Shown here: positions 52,082-61,150 of the stretch, in pieces
How positions within the stretch are numbered: the stretch's first letter is position 1
How the letters are laid out: each line of letters opens with the position of its first letter
Source of the DNA: Bacteroidota bacterium
GTDB lineage: Bacteria; Bacteroidota; Bacteroidia; B-17B0; Aurantibacillaceae
DNA: 64,000 nt
Assembly (NCBI GenBank): GCA_016711805.1
Contig: JADJSH010000001.1
Location: forward strand, 62,001-126,000
Direction of reading: 5' to 3'
Program-made: the position numbers and the translations under genes
Notes under the pieces: generated by a model
What the model was told of the DNA's origin: nothing
The model's database searches: none
The model's input: the letters and a program-made list of their open reading frames with translations, nothing else

Positions 52082-52872
52082 ACGCCAACATTAAAGCGCA
52101 ACAATCCGTACATTATTTATTATCGGCTGATTATAATTTTAAATTATGGCGTCGACCGTTTAAAGTTATTTTGGCCGGTTACTATAAGGAATTAAAAGAT
52201 TTAATTCCTTATGAAATTGATAATACTCGCATTAGATACTTTGCTAAAAACAATTCCGTAGGTTACACACAAGGTGTTGATTTACGTATTAATGGCGAAT
52301 TTGTAAAAGGTATAGAATCATGGGCCACCATTGGTTATTTAAAAACCATGGAAAACATCAGCGATGACAGAAAAGTAACATACTTTAATGCCGCTGGCGA
52401 TAGTATAATTCCAGGTTACACCTTTGATACTAAAGCAACAGATAGTATCGTTGAAAGACCAGGTTACATTCCTCGCCCTACCGACCAACGTATTACTTTT
52501 GGTTTGTTTTTTCAAGACTATATTCCCAAAGTACCATCGTGTAAAATGTATTTAAATATGCAATTTGGTACGGGCTTACCTTTTGGTCCGCCAGATCATG
52601 AGCGCTGGAAACAAGTATTTAGGATGCCTCCTTATCGAAGAGTAGATATTGGATTAGCTTATCAAATTATTAAAGAAGATAAGCCTTTACCAAAAACAAA
52701 TGCGTTTCATCACATCAAAGGCATGTTTATTAGTTTGGAAGTGTTTAATTTATTACAGATTGATAATACAGTATCCTACACCTGGGTAACGGATGTTACT
52801 AACCGCCAATATGCAGTGCCAAATTATTTAACACGTAGAACGTTGAATTTAAAGTTGCAGGTGAAATTTTAA
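52049..52872 (+). CDS. TonB-dependent receptor, C-terminal barrel part
   Basis: This is the remainder of the receptor started at 50375, in the next frame; there is no independent start codon. It contains typical outer-membrane strands (HYLLSADYNFKLWRRPFKVI, ESWATIGYLKTMENI, RITFGLFFQDYIPKVPSCKM) and ends in the aromatic C-terminal strand required for BamA recognition (RTLNLKLQVKF). The GYTQGVDLRINGEFVKGIES region and the RRVDIGLAY strand are usual for such barrels. An intact signature at both ends supports a functional gene disrupted by a single-base error or a very recent mutation. Confidence 0.83.
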
Positions 52873-52876
52873 TTTT

Positions 52877-53893
52877 TTACAACTTCTTCAACACCTCAAT
52901 CACTTTCGTTAGCATATCGTCTGTAAAATCTAAATGTGTTACAAAACGAATAGTTTGTTTTCCAAAAGCAGCTAATTTAATATCATAAGGTTTTAAAGCT
53001 TCCTCAAAACTAGCAGCCGTGTATTTATCGGTTAAATTAAAAATAACAATATTGGTGTCTACAGGCATTACACTTTCTACATAAGGCAAAGAGCTTAGCG
53101 CTATTCCTATGTGCTTAGCGCGAGCATGATCTTCTTTTAATCGATTGATGTTATGATCTAAAGCATAAATACCAGCAGCTGCTAAAAACCCTGCTTGTCG
53201 CATGCCGCCACCAAATACTTTCCTTACACGTCGCGCTTTTTTAATAAATGCCGTTGTACCAATTAATAAAGAACCGACAGGTGCTCCTAATCCTTTGCTT
53301 AAGCAAATAGACACCGAATCAAATTCGTTTCCAATATCGGCTGCTGTATAATCACACTCTACTAAAGCATTAAAAATACGAGCACCATCTAAATGCAAAG
53401 GCAATTGTTTTTGCTCACAAAGTTGTTTAATATCTTTGATCGCTTGTAAATCATAAAAGCTCCCTCCTGCTCTATTAACGGTGTTTTCTAAACACACTAA
53501 TGAGGTACGTGTTAACCAATCATAATCGGCATTAATATTATCTTCAATTTGTTTGGCAGTAATTCTACCTCTATCACCATGTATCAATTTAGCTTGTACA
53601 CCAGAGTTTGAAGAAATTCCGCCACCTTCGTAATTATAAATATGAGAATTAACATCGCATAGCAATTCATCACCAGGCACCGTGTGACATCTAATAGCAA
53701 TTTGATTGGTCATAGTGCCACTAGGGCAAAATAAAGCTGCTTCCTTATTAAATAATTTAGCCGCTTTTTGTTCAAGCGCTAATATCGTTGGATCTTCATT
53801 AAACACATCATCTCCCACAGGCGCACTCATCATGGCATCCATCATGGATTTAGTTGGCTTTGTTACTGTATCACTTCTTAAATCAATTATCAT
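52877..53893 (-). CDS. ltaE: Low-specificity L-threonine aldolase
   Basis: This PLP enzyme splits threonine or allo-threonine to glycine and acetaldehyde. The 338-residue protein starts MIIDLRSDTVTKPTKSM, the family's DLRSDTVTxPT opener. Other landmarks are VGDDVFNEDPT, ALFCPSGTMTNQIAI, LCDVNSHIYNYEGGG, LENTVNRAGGSFY, the PLP aspartate in PLHLDGARIFNA and the PLP lysine in SICLSKGLGAPVGSLL, with KVFGGGMRQAGFLAAAGIYAL. It is convergent to the TonB receptor gene with only four bases between stops and no visible hairpin. Confidence 0.95.
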   Translation of the reverse strand: MIIDLRSDTVTKPTKSMMDAMMSAPVGDDVFNEDPTILALEQKAAKLFNKEAALFCPSGTMTNQIAIRCHTVPGDELLCDVNSHIYNYEGGGISSNSGVQAKLIHGDRGRITAKQIEDNINADYDWLTRTSLVCLENTVNRAGGSFYDLQAIKDIKQLCEQKQLPLHLDGARIFNALVECDYTAADIGNEFDSVSICLSKGLGAPVGSLLIGTTAFIKKARRVRKVFGGGMRQAGFLAAAGIYALDHNINRLKEDHARAKHIGIALSSLPYVESVMPVDTNIVIFNLTDKYTAASFEEALKPYDIKLAAFGKQTIRFVTHLDFTDDMLTKVIEVLKKL

Positions 53894-53965
53894 TTAACTA
53901 AATTTTAAAACATAAACATAAGAGAATATTCTGAAATTTGAGTACGAATTATCAAAACATTCTCT

Positions 53966-53995
53966 TTGTAAAACTGTTTTATATCAGTATCTTAG
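53966..53995 (+). promoter_or_regulatory. Promoter TTG-N19-TATCTTAG
   Basis: TTG at 53966-53968 is followed after exactly 19 bases by TATCTTAG at 53988-53995. The metalloprotease ATG lies 20 bases downstream. Third occurrence of the variant -7 box. Confidence 0.6.
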
Positions 53996-54015
53996 ATATT
54001 CATAAACACAAAATC

Positions 54016-56097
54016 ATGCGTCAATTTATATACAGTCTTTTTTCTATATGCATATTAAGTTATAGCGTATTAGCACAAGTTAATCAAAACTGGTGTGGCT
54101 CCATCGAGGCTATGGAAGCCAACTTTAACAAACATCCTGAGCTAAGACAGCAATTTGAAGCCATTCAAAATAATTTGAATAGCATGAATCAAGATAATAA
54201 CGCAGGTAAAACCGCTGCTTCAAATTATACCATTCCAGTTGTATTTCATGTCTTACATGTAAATGGTTACGAAAACATTTCAGATGCACAAATTCAAGAT
54301 CAGGTTGCCATTTTTAATAGAGATTTTAATTTGCAAAATGCAGATACGTCAGTAGTTATTGCTCCATTAAAAAATGTAATTGGTGACGCTAAAATTACTT
54401 TTGTATTGGCAAAACGTGACCCAAATGGAAACTGCACAAGTGGCATTGACCGCTTTTATGATCCAAAAACAAATAGCTGGGAGGGTGATTACCAAGATTA
54501 TTTGTATACTTGGGATCCAACGATGTATTTGAATTTTTATGTGGTAAAAGGTATTGCAAGTAACGCTGCTGGATATGCTTATTATCCTGGTAGTTTAGGA
54601 ACTGGTTCGCCAATGGATGGCATTGTGATTTTGCATAATTATGTAGGTAGTATCGGAACTGGAAACGTGAATCAATCGAGAGCATTAACACATGAAGTAG
54701 GACATTGGTTAAATTTACAACACACTTGGGGAAACACTAATAATCCAGGTGTTGCTTGTGGTAATGACCAAGTAAACGACACGCCTATTACAAAAGGTTT
54801 TACATCGTGTTCGTCATTAACAGGTTCACGTATTTGCAATGCCAGTATATCCGAAAACTATCAAAACTATATGGATTATTCTTATTGCTGCGTGATGTTT
54901 ACTAACCAACAATGTGTAAGAATGACCAATGCGCTTAATTCATCTGCTGGAGCTAGAAATAATTTAAGTACACCTGCTAATTTAGCGGCAACGGGTATTA
55001 CACCTCCCGCTGTTTGTGCGCCAGCTGCTTTATTTAAAGCTAACCGACAAATTGTTTGCTTGGGTCAATCGGTATCCTATACCGACTTAAGTAACATATC
55101 CGCGCCAACTAATTGGTCATGGGTTTTTGAAGGCGGCACTCCAAATACATCAAGTGTTCAAAATCCAACTGTTACTTATAGTACTCCTGGCACCTATTCT
55201 GTTCAATTAATTTCGAGTAATAGTGCCGGAAGTTCGGCACCTGAGATTAAAACAAATTATGTGACTGTTTTACCGAGTCCAATTGCAACAAGTTTGTATG
55301 AAAGTTTTGAAACGAGTACATTACCAAATAACATTTGGATGGTAAGTAATAACTCGACATCAAATACAAACTGGCAACAAACGTCGAACGCTTTTGCTTC
55401 TGGAAGTAAAAGTGCTTTTGTTAGTCAAACAGTTGCTCCAGTGTCAACAATCGAACTTTACTCTCCAACTTATAATTTCAATGCAATGCCCAGCGTAGCT
55501 TTAACGTTTAAATGGGCTGGTGCCGAAAGGGATACAACAACACATTCTTCATATGATATATTGAGTGTGCTTTTCTCCACAAATTGTGGTGCAACCTGGA
55601 TTCCACGTATGACAAGAAATATCAGATCAACTACGGCGGGTGTAAGCATTGATGTTAATGGTAATTTTAATCCTACTCCATCTCAATTTGTACAAGAAGT
55701 TATCCCTATTGGGTCATATTCCTCGGCAACTAATATTTTATTTAAAATAAGATTCGTATCAGAAATGGGATTATCTAATAATTTATACGTAGATGATATA
55801 AATTTAAGCACTATCACGAGTATAAAAGACCAATACGATAATGCTTTAAACCTTTCGATTTTCCCTAATCCTACAAGCGATATAATATCAGTTGCATTTG
55901 ATCTATTAGAAGATAAGGCTGTTGAAATAAATTTAATCGATGTTTTAGGCAAAACCGTAAAGTGCATTTCTAAACAAACATTTGGAAATGGGAATCATTC
56001 CATCTCAATTCCTGTAAACGACCTTAGTAAAGGAATTTACTTTATTAAAGTAAACGTGAACAATGTGTCTTCCACTCAAAAAATCATTATTGACTAA
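54016..56097 (+). CDS. Secreted M43 (pappalysin-like) zinc metalloprotease with PKD and T9SS type A domain
   Basis: The ATG at 54016 opens a signal peptide (MRQFIYSLFSICILSYSVLA); a TTG at 53938 upstream overlaps the promoter and is not used. The 693-residue protein has a propeptide-like helical start and a metzincin catalytic domain of the M43 family: strand IPVVFHVLHVNG, zinc motif HEVGHWLNLQHTWG and a Met-turn in NYMDYSYCCVMF, with paired cysteines. A PKD domain follows (WSWVFEGGTPNTSSVQNPTV), then a jelly-roll-like region (SIELYSPTYNF). The last 75 residues are a T9SS type A sorting domain (LSIFPNPTSDIISVAF, DVLGKTVK, LSKGIYFIKVN). It should be exported and cleaved at the surface to degrade proteins. 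Confidence 0.92.
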   Translation: MRQFIYSLFSICILSYSVLAQVNQNWCGSIEAMEANFNKHPELRQQFEAIQNNLNSMNQDNNAGKTAASNYTIPVVFHVLHVNGYENISDAQIQDQVAIFNRDFNLQNADTSVVIAPLKNVIGDAKITFVLAKRDPNGNCTSGIDRFYDPKTNSWEGDYQDYLYTWDPTMYLNFYVVKGIASNAAGYAYYPGSLGTGSPMDGIVILHNYVGSIGTGNVNQSRALTHEVGHWLNLQHTWGNTNNPGVACGNDQVNDTPITKGFTSCSSLTGSRICNASISENYQNYMDYSYCCVMFTNQQCVRMTNALNSSAGARNNLSTPANLAATGITPPAVCAPAALFKANRQIVCLGQSVSYTDLSNISAPTNWSWVFEGGTPNTSSVQNPTVTYSTPGTYSVQLISSNSAGSSAPEIKTNYVTVLPSPIATSLYESFETSTLPNNIWMVSNNSTSNTNWQQTSNAFASGSKSAFVSQTVAPVSTIELYSPTYNFNAMPSVALTFKWAGAERDTTTHSSYDILSVLFSTNCGATWIPRMTRNIRSTTAGVSIDVNGNFNPTPSQFVQEVIPIGSYSSATNILFKIRFVSEMGLSNNLYVDDINLSTITSIKDQYDNALNLSIFPNPTSDIISVAFDLLEDKAVEINLIDVLGKTVKCISKQTFGNGNHSISIPVNDLSKGIYFIKVNVNNVSSTQKIIID

Positions 56098-56140
56098 TAA
56101 TTAATTTAAACAATAACGCTACAAAGTTGTTTTATGAGTG

Positions 56141-56827
56141 ATGAAGACAACTTTAATTATTGGTGCATCCTCTGGTATTGGAAAAGCACTCGCGAACAAA
56201 TTGATTAAACAAAGAGAAACTGTAATTTCAATTTCTAGAAATTTACCCGATGCTTCATTTAGTCATTTTTACCAGCACGATATTTTATCGAATGAAGAAA
56301 TGCCAGCATTAAATGGAACAATTGATGGATTGGTATATTGCCCTGGCTCTATAAATTTGAAACCATTTCGCACATTAAAAAAACAAGATTTTTTAGATGA
56401 TTTGGAATTAAATGTTTTAGGCGCCATCAAAGCAATTCAAGCATATACCACAAATCTACAACAGTCAAAAAAACCTTCTATCGTATTATTTAGTACTGTA
56501 GCGGTGCAAACAGGCATGCCATTTCACGCATCTGTTGCTCTTAGTAAAGGTGCCATTGAGGGATTAACAAAAGCATTGGCGGCAGAATTTTCTCCAAAGA
56601 TAAGAGTGAATTGTATTGCACCATCGTTAACTCAAACTGCCATGGCGGAAAAATTAATTAATACTCCCGAAAAATTAGAAGCAAGTAACAATCGCCATCC
56701 GCTTAAACGTATTGGAGATCCAATAGATATTGCAAACACAGCTGAGTTTTTATTGTCAGAAAATTCATCATGGATTACAGGACAAGTGATTCATGTAGAT
56801 GGTGGAATGTCATCAATTAAAAGCTAA
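56141..56827 (+). CDS. SDR-family oxidoreductase (first gene of the photolyase operon)
   Basis: This 228-residue short-chain dehydrogenase has the NAD(P) motif TLIIGASSGIGKALAN, a LDDLELNVLGAIKAI strand, the catalytic serine strand IVLFSTVAVQTGMPFHASVALSKGAIEGL and a C-terminal IDGGMSSI-type signature (VIHVDGGMSSIKS). In the active-site strand the usual Tyr-x3-Lys is Val-x3-Lys (ASVALSKGAI), so the tyrosine is missing and oxidoreductase activity is uncertain. I prefer the ATG at 56141 over the GTG just before it. It is the first of eight closely packed genes, with a short spacer after the metalloprotease and no clear promoter box. Confidence 0.85.
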   Translation: MKTTLIIGASSGIGKALANKLIKQRETVISISRNLPDASFSHFYQHDILSNEEMPALNGTIDGLVYCPGSINLKPFRTLKKQDFLDDLELNVLGAIKAIQAYTTNLQQSKKPSIVLFSTVAVQTGMPFHASVALSKGAIEGLTKALAAEFSPKIRVNCIAPSLTQTAMAEKLINTPEKLEASNNRHPLKRIGDPIDIANTAEFLLSENSSWITGQVIHVDGGMSSIKS

Positions 56828-56831
56828 CCAA

Positions 56832-57497
56832 ATGGAACATCAATCACAGCGTTATTTATCATTTGTTGATTTAATGGGATTAGAGCAACGCTACCGTGCA
56901 GCATTTGTAAACTCACTTACTGGATTTAAAAGCGTGGCATTAATTGGTACAATTAATAAAGAGAGGCAAACCAACTTGGCCATTTTTAATTCACTAATTC
57001 ATATCGGAGCAAATCCTCCTTATATTGGTTTTATTTCAAGGCCCGATTCTGTTGACAGACATACCCTTTCAAATATTATGGAAACTGGTTATTACACCAT
57101 TAATCATATTAATGAAAGCATCTATCATCAAGCCCACCAAACATCGGCACGATACTCACGAGAAATATCAGAATTTGACGCAACTCATTTAACACCTGAT
57201 TTCAAATTAGGATTTAAAGCACCCTTTGTTAAAGAAAGTCATATTCAACTAGGAGTGCAGTTTAAAGAACGCATCAACATTACAACAAACAATACTGTTT
57301 TAATTATTGGTCAAATTAATCAAGTGTATTTTCCAAACAACTGTTTATGTGAAGATGGTTTTTTAGACATCGAAAAGGCAAAAAGCATTACATGTAGTGG
57401 CTTAGATAGCTATCATAAAACGGAGCGACTAGCACGGTTAAGTTACGCAAAGGCAAATAAAGAAACATCTTTAGCCAAATTAGGGTACATTGAATAA
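56832..57497 (+). CDS. Flavin reductase family protein
   Basis: This 221-residue protein has the FMN-binding split-barrel fold: LTGFKSVALIGTINKERQTNLAIFNS, NPPYIGFISRPDS, DRHTLSNIMETGYYTINHI and a long loop with HQTSARYSREISEFDATHLTP. Flavin reductases of this family bind FMN/FAD and reduce it with NAD(P)H. The ATG at 56832 lies four bases after the SDR stop and matches the compact spacing of the operon. Inside a photolyase operon it may supply reduced flavin to the photolyases, which is inference from context. Confidence 0.85.
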   Translation: MEHQSQRYLSFVDLMGLEQRYRAAFVNSLTGFKSVALIGTINKERQTNLAIFNSLIHIGANPPYIGFISRPDSVDRHTLSNIMETGYYTINHINESIYHQAHQTSARYSREISEFDATHLTPDFKLGFKAPFVKESHIQLGVQFKERINITTNNTVLIIGQINQVYFPNNCLCEDGFLDIEKAKSITCSGLDSYHKTERLARLSYAKANKETSLAKLGYIE

Positions 57498-58974
57498 AGA
57501 ACCAATTAATATTGTTTGGTTTAAACGTGATTTAAGGTTTACCGATCACGAACCACTATTTTTCGCACAACAACAAGCATTACCTATTTTATTACTATAC
57601 TGCTTTGAGCCATCTGTTATGGCTTATGATGATAGTGATGTGAGGCATTGGCGATTCATTTACGAATCGCTCGAAGAAATGCAATCTAAATTAAAAAACT
57701 TAAATGCGCAATTATACATGTGCCATAACGAAGCACTAGCCGTTTTTGATAATATATCCAAGCATTATGAGATTAACACCATCTACTCGCATCAAGAAAT
57801 TGGGAATAAACTCACCTTCGATAGAGATATAGAAATGCAGAAATTTTGTAAAAGGAATCAAATATCTTGGAAGGAATATCAAATGCATGGTGTTATTCGA
57901 AAACTAAAATCACGGTCAAACTGGGAAGAACTTTGGCGGCAAAAAATGACGGAGCTTCCAAAATTAGTAAGTGAAGACAATTGGAATATCTTACACTTAA
58001 ATGAATCCGTTTTCAATGCTATCAAAGGAACTCCATTACAAAAAGAAATTACGAGCAGAAATAACAACTTTCAGCAAGGCGGCGAGCATTGGGCTTGGCG
58101 TTATATGAATAGCTTCATCAAAGAACGCTATGTAAATTACAGCAAACATATCAGTAAACCATTATTGAGTCGCAAAGGTTGTAGCAGACTATCACCCTAT
58201 TTAACCTACGGCAATATAAGTATGCGCATGGTGTATCAATATACCAAACAACATTACACTACTGCTGAAAATAAAAAAGCACTCAATAATTTTGTGTCTC
58301 GATTGCATTGGCACTGCCATTTTATGCAAAAATTTGAAGATGAATGTCGTTATGAATTTGAAAATATCAATAAAGCATATAATCAATTAGCAAAACCTAA
58401 AAACGAAGTATATATAAAAGCTTGGCAAGAAGGCAAAACGGGAGTGCCTATTGTTGATGCATGTATGCGATGTGTTGTAGCTACAGGCTATATTAATTTT
58501 AGAATGAGAGCTATGGTAGTTTCTTTTTTTGTATTTAACTTATGGCAAGATTGGCGAGAGTTACATTTTTTAGCACGCCAGTTTTTAGATTACGAGCCAG
58601 GTATTCATTACCCTCAATTACAAATGCAATCGGGTGTTACTGGAATTAACACAATTCGTATTTATAATCCTATAAAAAACTCAGAAGAACATGATCCAGA
58701 AGGCCTATTTATAAAACAATGGATCCCAAAATTGAATGAAGTTCCCGCACATTTAATTCATGAACCTTGGAAATTGTCGTTAATAGAACAGCAACTTTAT
58801 CATTGCGAAATTGGCAAAGATTACCCCACGCCCATTGTTGATATAGAAGAAACCAGAAAATACGCTAGCAATATGGTTTGGTCTTTCCGAAAAAAAGATG
58901 AAGTAAAACAAGAAGGAATGCGTATCTTACAAAAACATGTGAGTAATCCTAAATCACATTTAACTAAAAATTAA
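57490..58974 (+). CDS. Cryptochrome/photolyase family flavoprotein, class unresolved
   Basis: This 494-residue protein has both photolyase domains. The N-terminal antenna-binding Rossmann part starts INIVWFKRDLRFTDHEPL. The C-terminal FAD-binding helical domain has LSPYLTYGNISMRMVY, FVSRLHWHCHFMQKFEDE, GKTGVPIVDACMRCVVATGYINFRMRAMVVSF and NLWQDWRELHFLARQFLDYEPGIHYPQLQMQSGVTGINTIRIYNP. The FAD site is intact, but the TGYINFRMR segment and the missing RxxW-type class I features leave the subclass open. It starts at a TTG overlapping the flavin reductase stop by eight bases. Either DNA repair or light sensing is possible. Confidence 0.9.
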   Translation: MNKEPINIVWFKRDLRFTDHEPLFFAQQQALPILLLYCFEPSVMAYDDSDVRHWRFIYESLEEMQSKLKNLNAQLYMCHNEALAVFDNISKHYEINTIYSHQEIGNKLTFDRDIEMQKFCKRNQISWKEYQMHGVIRKLKSRSNWEELWRQKMTELPKLVSEDNWNILHLNESVFNAIKGTPLQKEITSRNNNFQQGGEHWAWRYMNSFIKERYVNYSKHISKPLLSRKGCSRLSPYLTYGNISMRMVYQYTKQHYTTAENKKALNNFVSRLHWHCHFMQKFEDECRYEFENINKAYNQLAKPKNEVYIKAWQEGKTGVPIVDACMRCVVATGYINFRMRAMVVSFFVFNLWQDWRELHFLARQFLDYEPGIHYPQLQMQSGVTGINTIRIYNPIKNSEEHDPEGLFIKQWIPKLNEVPAHLIHEPWKLSLIEQQLYHCEIGKDYPTPIVDIEETRKYASNMVWSFRKKDEVKQEGMRILQKHVSNPKSHLTKN

Positions 58975-58978
58975 AAAC

Positions 58979-59446
58979 ATGAACCGCTACCTTAAATTAA
59001 CACTTTGCATTTTATTGCCCTTATTAATTGGAGGCATCTCTGGTTACGCTTCAGCATCTGGCATTAATATTTGGTACATGGGTTTAAATAAACCATTTTT
59101 TAATCCTCCTAATTATCTGTTTGGCCCTGTTTGGTCGTTACTTTATATTTTAATGGGGATTTCATTTTACAGAATACTTCAATCAACACCCAATGAAACA
59201 AGAACAAGAGCGATTGCACTATTTTGCTTTCAGTTATTTTTAAATTTTTGTTGGAGTTTCTTATTCTTCAGATTTCAATTGTTAGCTGTTTCATTTATTG
59301 AGATTATTATCATGTGGATAAGTATTGCCACCATGATCTATACATTTATAAAAATTGATAAAACGGCTGCTTGCATGCAAATACCTTATTTAATGTGGGT
59401 AAGTTTTTCGAGTGTTTTAAATGGTGCAATTTGGTATTTGAATTAA
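58979..59446 (+). CDS. TspO/MBR family protein
   Basis: This 155-residue membrane protein has five helices and the tryptophan-rich TspO pattern: GISGYASASGINIWYMGLNKPFFNPPNYLFGPVWSLLYILMGISFY in the first half and FCWSFLFFRFQL in the third helix. The KPFFNPPNYLFGPVW stretch is the core family signature. TspO binds porphyrins and is linked to light and oxygen responses in photosynthetic bacteria. Its place among photolyase genes suggests a similar light- or tetrapyrrole-linked role here. It begins four bases after the cryptochrome stop. Confidence 0.93.
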   Translation: MNRYLKLTLCILLPLLIGGISGYASASGINIWYMGLNKPFFNPPNYLFGPVWSLLYILMGISFYRILQSTPNETRTRAIALFCFQLFLNFCWSFLFFRFQLLAVSFIEIIIMWISIATMIYTFIKIDKTAACMQIPYLMWVSFSSVLNGAIWYLN

Positions 59447-59477
59447 ACATTCATTCGCATTATTTGTTTTATAGATA

Positions 59478-59621
59478 ATGCAAGGCGTTAAAAAACAACA
59501 CCTCCCTTCAAAAACATGTATGACCTGCGAAAAACCGTTTTCGTGGAGAAAAAAATGGGAGAAAAATTGGGATAACGTTAAATACTGCAGCGACAAATGC
59601 AGAACTCAAAAACAAAAATAA
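59478..59621 (+). CDS. DUF2256 family small zinc-ribbon-like protein
   Basis: This is a 47-residue protein starting at the ATG at 59478: MQGVKKQHLPSKTCMTCEKP, then FSWRKKWEKNWDNVKYCSDK and CRTQKQK. The pattern LPxKxCxxCxxPFxWRKKWxxxWdxVxYCSxxC is the DUF2256 signature, with four cysteines (14, 17, 37, 41) that likely bind zinc. Family members are usually encoded beside photolyase genes, but their role is unknown. The next gene begins inside it, overlapping the last 25 bases in another frame, so translation of the two may be coupled. Confidence 0.9.
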   Translation: MQGVKKQHLPSKTCMTCEKPFSWRKKWEKNWDNVKYCSDKCRTQKQK

Positions 59622-61150
59622 AAACACTTCGCTTAATTTTAGGTGATCAACTTAATCTTCAGCATTCATGGTTCAAAACAGTAAATAGTGATGTGACTTA
59701 TGTATTGATGGAAATACGAAGTGAAACCGACTACGCTTGGCATCACATTCAAAAAGTAGCAGGCTTTTTTGCTGCAATGCAACAATTTGCCAAAGAGTTA
59801 CAAGAACAAAATCATCAAGTTATCTACATAAAGCTTAATGATAAAAGTAATCTTCAAGCATTTGATAAAAACTGTAAAGCACTCATCAATAAACATCAGT
59901 TTACTGAATTTCAATATCAATTACCAGATGAATACAGAGTAGATGAACATCTAAAAACATTTACGACAAGCCTTACAATATCAAGTCAAGTAGTAGATAG
60001 CGAACATTTTTTAAGTACGCGAAACGAACTTGGTGAGTTTTTCAAAGGAAAGAAAACATATCTCATGGAGAGCTTCTATCGCTACATGCGAAAAAAGCAT
60101 CATGTGCTAATGAATGGTAACGACCCACTCACTGGCAAATGGAATTATGATGAGGATAATAGAAAAAAATTGCCTGCTACTCATAAAGCCACACCTCCTT
60201 TCATATTTAGCAATGATGTGGCCGAAATTAGCAATGAACTAAAAAAGGCCAACATTAAAACAATTGGCAATATTGATTCTAAAAATTTTGTTTGGCCAAT
60301 CAGCAGAGTACAATCTTTACAACTACTCGATTTTTTTGTAACTGAGTGTTTACCATTATTTGGCACTTATCAAGATGCCATGACACCAAACGACTGGTCA
60401 CTTTATCACTCTCGTCTGTCATTTTCATTAAACACAAAATTAATTTCTCCTTTAGAGGTCATTAATAAAGCTATTGATGAATGGAAGAAAAGACCTAACG
60501 ATATTGAATACAACCAACTAGAAGGATTTGTGAGGCAAATTATTGGATGGCGAGAATATATGCGTGGCATATATTGGCAAAAAATGCCAGAGTACGCTAC
60601 CCTCAACTATTTTGGGCATCAAAACAAATTACCTGAATGGTATTGGACTGGTAAAACAAAAATGAGTTGTTTAAAACATACTATTCATCAATCTTTGGAA
60701 TATGCTTATGCACATCACATTCAACGATTAATGATTACAGGTAACTTTGCTTTATTAGCAGGCGTTCATCCTGATGAAGTAGATAAATGGTATTTAGGAA
60801 TTTACATTGATGCATTAGATTGGGTAGAAATTACAAATACACGAGGTATGAGTCAGTTTGCAGATGGCGGTATAGTGGGTACAAAACCTTACGTAAGTTC
60901 AGCAACATACATTGATAAAATGAGTCACTATTGCGGCGGATGTTTTTATAAAAAAGCTATAAAAACAGGCGACAAAGCTTGTCCTTTTAATAGTTTGTAT
61001 TGGAACTTTTATGATCAGCACAAAGATAAATTATCCAAAAATCCTCGAATAGGAATGATGTATAATGTTTGGAACAGAATGGAACCAAAAGTTAAAGCAG
61101 AGCTATTGCAACAAGCGCAGTATTATTTAGAAAACATAAATCAATTATAA
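59597..61150 (+). CDS. Fe-S bacterial cryptochrome/photolyase (PhrB/FeS-BCP, (6-4) photolyase type)
   Basis: This 517-residue protein belongs to the photolyase-related family with an iron-sulfur cluster (DPRP/PF04244). The opening TLRLILGDQLNLQHSWF is typical. The four cluster cysteines are Cys358 (KMSCLKH), Cys446 and Cys449 (HYCGGCF) and Cys462 (KACPFN). Their spacing of 88, 3 and 13 residues is identical to that in Agrobacterium PhrB (350, 438, 441, 454). The active-site histidine pair is kept in YAHHIQRLMITGNFA. PhrB repairs (6-4) photoproducts, and this is the likely function. The start ATG lies within DUF2256 and the stop overlaps the next start by one base. Confidence 0.95.
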   Translation: MQNSKTKIKTLRLILGDQLNLQHSWFKTVNSDVTYVLMEIRSETDYAWHHIQKVAGFFAAMQQFAKELQEQNHQVIYIKLNDKSNLQAFDKNCKALINKHQFTEFQYQLPDEYRVDEHLKTFTTSLTISSQVVDSEHFLSTRNELGEFFKGKKTYLMESFYRYMRKKHHVLMNGNDPLTGKWNYDEDNRKKLPATHKATPPFIFSNDVAEISNELKKANIKTIGNIDSKNFVWPISRVQSLQLLDFFVTECLPLFGTYQDAMTPNDWSLYHSRLSFSLNTKLISPLEVINKAIDEWKKRPNDIEYNQLEGFVRQIIGWREYMRGIYWQKMPEYATLNYFGHQNKLPEWYWTGKTKMSCLKHTIHQSLEYAYAHHIQRLMITGNFALLAGVHPDEVDKWYLGIYIDALDWVEITNTRGMSQFADGGIVGTKPYVSSATYIDKMSHYCGGCFYKKAIKTGDKACPFNSLYWNFYDQHKDKLSKNPRIGMMYNVWNRMEPKVKAELLQQAQYYLENINQL

